NCBI RefSeq assembly: GCF_003046795.1
Contig: NZ_PZKN01000015.1
Span: forward strand, 31,831-95,830
DNA: 64,000 bases
DNA from: Desulfonatronum sp. SC1
GTDB lineage: Bacteria > Desulfobacterota > Desulfovibrionia > Desulfovibrionales > Desulfonatronaceae
Direction of reading: 5' to 3'
The notes below the pieces were generated by a model, which was not told the origin of the DNA, made no database searches, and saw only the letters and a list, made by a program, of their open reading frames with translations. The position numbers and the translations under genes were made by a program. Positions 61,587-64,000 of the stretch are shown one piece after another; position 1 is the first letter of the stretch, and every line of letters begins with the position of its first letter.

Positions 61587-61935
61587 TACCCGTACCGAGC
61601 TTCCCAACCGGTCACAGTTACTAGAAAAAAAATCTGACCTTGATCAAGGTTGCGGCCACGGGGAGTACGAAGACAGTTTTGAATTACCATATGTTTCGCC
61701 CTTTCAGGGCTTTTCTTGTTGTGTCGCCGCAGTCCCGGGACGTTGCCCTGGGCTATCGTATGCCGCCCCATTGGGCTTCAAGCAGGACCTGAGTGGGCGG
61801 CTCAAGCCCGCACTTGATTGAGTCAATGGCTTGGAGTAGACAAATTCATATTTCCTCTACGGGCCGCCATGGCCCTCTGAACGCGACCGATTCCCAACCC
61901 GGCGCATCAAACCACAGCACAACGGACTTCTGATC
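61587..61935. repeat. Intergenic region with dispersed hairpin repeat
   Basis: About 350 bases lie between the toxin and gpsA. It has the perfect palindrome ACCTTGATCAAGGT (61637-61650) after a poly-A run, and then (61680-61770) GCCCTTTCAGGGC, CCGGGACGTTGCCCTGGG and GCCCCATTGGGC, a cluster of short hairpins. A similar arrangement is a known dispersed repeat in cyanobacteria and other phyla, sometimes tied to REP-associated transposases; no transposase is here. Confidence 0.55.
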
Positions 61936-62931
61936 ATGCAAACAGCGGTATTCGGCGGCGGCAGTTGGGGCACGACCCTGGCCAACCTTTTGGCGCACAA
62001 GCACGGCTCGGCTAGGCTCTGGGTCCGGGAAAAGGAACTGGCCTCCCTAATCCGCGCCAAGCGCCGCAACCCGTGGTACCTCCCTGATCTGGAATTGGCC
62101 CCCGGCCTCACCGCCAGTGACGACCTGGCCCAGGTCACGGAAGGCGCGGACTTCTTTCTTTTCGTCGTGCCCAGTCAATTTTACGGCGGGGTGCTCAAGA
62201 CCGTGCGCGAGTTCCTCCCAAAAAAGCCGGTGGTCATCTCCGCCAGCAAGGGTATCGCCCTGGACACCCTGCGGACCATGTCCGAGGTGACGGAGGATGC
62301 CCTTATCGGCCTCAAGCCCGTTTTCGCCATGCTCTCCGGCCCCTCTTTCGCCAAGGAAGTCAGCCAGGGCATGCCCACGGCGGTCACCCTGGGCTGCAAG
62401 GACAAGACCGCGGCCACGTCCATCCAGGATCTGCTCTCCACGGACGCCTTCCGCGTCTACACCAACAAGGACGTTCGCGGCGTGGAACTAGGCGGGGCCT
62501 TGAAGAACATCATCGCCATCGCCGCCGGGATTTCCGACGGCCTCGGCTTCGGCACCAACGCCCGGGCCGCCCTGATCACCCGCGGCCTGGCCGAGATGTC
62601 CCGGCTGGGCGTGGCCATGGGTGCCCAGGCCCAAACCTTCATGGGCCTGGCTGGCATGGGGGATCTGGTATTGACCTGCACCGGGGATTTGTCCCGCAAC
62701 CGCCAGGTCGGCCTGAAACTGGCCCAGGGCAACAAACTTTTGGATATCCTCGGGCAGATGAAAATGGTCGCCGAAGGCGTCAAGACCACAGAATCGGTGC
62801 ACGCCCTTGGACGTCGGCACAAGGTCGACCTGCCCATCACCGAGCAGGTGTATCAGGTTCTTTACGAGGGCAAGGACCCGCGACAGGCCGTGCAGGAATT
62901 GATGCGGCGGGAACTGAAAAGCGAGCAATAG
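61936..62931 (+). CDS. gpsA: Glycerol-3-phosphate dehydrogenase [NAD(P)+]
   Basis: The 331-residue enzyme makes sn-glycerol 3-phosphate for phospholipids. N-terminal VFGGGSWGTTLANLLA binds the nucleotide, ISASKGIALDT and LSGPSFAKEVSQGMPTAV follow, and the catalytic Lys lies in LGGALKNIIAIAAG (near 188). Later motifs are GLAGMGDLVLTC and DLPITEQVY. Length fits the family. No strong ribosome site is visible before ATG 61936. Confidence 0.95.
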   Translation: MQTAVFGGGSWGTTLANLLAHKHGSARLWVREKELASLIRAKRRNPWYLPDLELAPGLTASDDLAQVTEGADFFLFVVPSQFYGGVLKTVREFLPKKPVVISASKGIALDTLRTMSEVTEDALIGLKPVFAMLSGPSFAKEVSQGMPTAVTLGCKDKTAATSIQDLLSTDAFRVYTNKDVRGVELGGALKNIIAIAAGISDGLGFGTNARAALITRGLAEMSRLGVAMGAQAQTFMGLAGMGDLVLTCTGDLSRNRQVGLKLAQGNKLLDILGQMKMVAEGVKTTESVHALGRRHKVDLPITEQVYQVLYEGKDPRQAVQELMRRELKSEQ

Positions 62932-62995
62932 CCCGAGCATTCGTTCGGAGCCCGCTACCCGAGAAACCAGCAAACACGTTTTTTTGGAGGAACGC

Positions 62996-63481
62996 ATGCA
63001 CAAAAGATCGAGTCGGAAATCATTGGCCGTGGTGGCAATCCTGGCCCTGCTGGCCGCGGGCTGCGGCAGCACCCAGGGAGGCGGAGGACAAATCCATCAA
63101 ATCGGCGGCGGGCTGCTCGGCGGAATCGGCGGCGGCATCGCCGGCGCGCAGATCGGCGCGGGCAGCGGGAGGGTCGCGGCGATCATCGGCGGGACCATCC
63201 TCGGCGCGGCCCTGGGCAGCTACGTGGGCGGCTACATGGACCGCATGGATCAGCAGCAGGTCAATCGCACCCTGGAAACCCAGCCCACGGGGCAAACCTC
63301 TCAGTGGCGCAACCCGGATACGGGCAACCAGTACCAAGTCACTCCCGTGAACACCTTTCAGCGCCCCGACGGCCAGTACTGCCGCGAATTCGTGACCCAG
63401 GTCGAAGTCGGCGGCAAGACGGAACAGGCCTACGGCACTGCCTGCCGCATGCCGGACGGTTCCTGGAAGGTCCAGTCGTAA
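62996..63481 (+). CDS. Glycine-zipper outer-membrane lipoprotein
   Basis: The 161-residue protein has a lipoprotein signal (AVVAILALLAAGC, lipid-modified Cys near residue 22). A glycine-zipper membrane segment follows (GGGLLGGIGGGIAGAQIGAG and VAAIIGGTILGAALGSYVGGY), similar to SlyB/17-kDa antigen. A C-terminal part has SQWRNPDTGNQYQVTPVNTFQRPDGQYCREFV and AYGTACRMPDGSWKV, which is the 17-kDa surface antigen-like pattern. TTGGAGGAACGC precedes ATG 62996. It may stabilise the outer membrane. Confidence 0.88.
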   Translation: MHKRSSRKSLAVVAILALLAAGCGSTQGGGGQIHQIGGGLLGGIGGGIAGAQIGAGSGRVAAIIGGTILGAALGSYVGGYMDRMDQQQVNRTLETQPTGQTSQWRNPDTGNQYQVTPVNTFQRPDGQYCREFVTQVEVGGKTEQAYGTACRMPDGSWKVQS

Positions 63482-63538
63482 CCATTTGCTGATTCCGCCA
63501 ATGCTTCCCTAATCCATGGTTCAACAAGGAGAGTCAAG

Positions 63539-63871
63539 ATGATCCGATCAGTTATCCTGGCCTGCGGCCTACTTTTCCTGGCCGCTCCGGCCTGGGCCCA
63601 GCAAGTCATCGACGGATGCTCGATCCAGGCCTATACAAGGTGCCCTGAGGTTAATTTAAGCAATGCCAATCTGGAAGGTGTCAACTTGCAAGGCGCGTAT
63701 CTGAAGGGGGCCAACCTGAAAGGTGCCAACCTAAAGAACGCCAAGCTTATTGACGTCTATTTCTATGAGGCTGACCTGAGCGGAGCTAACCTGACCGGCG
63801 CGGATTTGAGCAAGGCCATCTGGACCGATGGAAAGGTCTGCGCCTTCGGGTCCATCGGTCAATGCAATTAG
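63539..63871 (+). CDS. Exported pentapeptide-repeat protein
   Basis: The 110-residue protein has a signal peptide (SVILACGLLFLAAPAWA, cut before QQVID). About ten A(D/N)LxX pentapeptides follow (NLSNANLEGVNLQGAYLKGA, ANLKGANLKNAKL, ADLSGANLTGADL) that form a right-handed square beta-helix. Cys residues flank the repeat. The function of exported pentapeptide proteins is mostly unknown. CAAGGAGAGTCAAG precedes the ATG. Confidence 0.85.
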   Translation: MIRSVILACGLLFLAAPAWAQQVIDGCSIQAYTRCPEVNLSNANLEGVNLQGAYLKGANLKGANLKNAKLIDVYFYEADLSGANLTGADLSKAIWTDGKVCAFGSIGQCN

Positions 63872-63954
63872 CGCGCGGCGTTGCACCCTGAATAAACCAC
63901 CGGCCAACTTCGTGAGCACGTTCCATAGAAACCTGTTCACGGCGAACAAAAACC

Positions 63955-63992
63955 CTCAGGCCGCCTCCCCCCGGGCGGCCTGAGACGTTTTC
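63955..63992 (+). terminator. Rho-independent terminator
   Basis: CTCAGGCCGCC-TCCCCCCG-GGCGGCCTGAG forms a perfect 11-bp stem followed by ACGTTTTC. It ends the run after the pentapeptide gene. Confidence 0.8.
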
Positions 63993-64000
63993 TCCCAGCC

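Noticed and set aside
61637..61650. ACCTTGATCAAGGT as an FNR/HcpR-type binding site
   Set aside because: It has TTGATCAA with no four-base spacer, unlike the TTGAT-N4-ATCAA form, and is ~285 bases from gpsA; noted only as a palindrome.

Overview
The window looks like a chromosomal segment of a strictly anaerobic, moderately GC-rich Deltaproteobacterium. A Desulfovibrionales-type sulfate reducer (Desulfonatronum-like) is my best guess. The basis is inference from gene content: a flavodiiron protein without rubredoxin domain, a tetrahaem class III-like cytochrome, NikR, several selenocysteine-containing proteins, polar-flagellum genes and an ArsR/DsbD redox operon. No rRNA, tRNA, CRISPR array, prophage or intact insertion sequence was seen.

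Region 1 (1-22.4 kb) is a stress and envelope island, mostly on the minus strand. It holds a Gly/Lys-rich small protein (left edge), a short ribosome hibernation factor (plus strand), flavodiiron protein, a DUF305-tetrahaem cytochrome fusion, a baeRF family protein and a ~2960-residue cyclic beta-1,2-glucan synthase. Then come a small operon of two paralogous exported proteins around a 63-residue membrane protein, and a tightly overlapping signalling cassette (CheB-CheR-PAS, PAS histidine kinase, NarL-type regulator). Three of these transcription units share an upstream motif.

Region 2 (22.5-29.8 kb) is accessory. It has a C-terminally truncated arsenite-permease-like gene divergent from a padR regulator, a palindromic intergenic repeat, fetAB, and a chrA 3' remnant. 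It ends with the most striking feature of the window, an ArsR-led operon in which four consecutive reading frames contain five in-frame UGA codons. These are a rhodanese-DsbD-thioredoxin fusion with two UGA codons exactly at the two rhodanese cysteine positions, two tandem thioredoxin-like selenoproteins, and an unrecognised 153-residue protein. Four of the five UGAs are followed by hairpins with a GG-containing apical loop. A fatty-acid hydroxylase-like gene closes the operon.

Region 3 (30-46 kb) is mostly housekeeping: rplM-rpsI, a DUF58/transglutaminase pair, a large TPR protein, a sigma54 activator, pyruvate kinase, rhomboid protease, a flagellar rod protein, folE2, nikR, a methyltransferase, a winged-helix protein and gapA. 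Intergenic gaps here carry REP-like palindromes and unusual ATCGNN hexamer arrays, including a dispersed element also present at 13.8 kb.

Region 4 (46-64 kb) is a co-directional plus-strand run: dnaE, queD, dtd, a PP2C response regulator, a STAS protein, a FapA-like protein, motAB, two glycosyltransferases, a lytic transglycosylase, a small unknown gene, a TacAT-type toxin-antitoxin pair, gpsA, a glycine-zipper lipoprotein and a pentapeptide-repeat protein. Starts were chosen from Shine-Dalgarno positions and family lengths.
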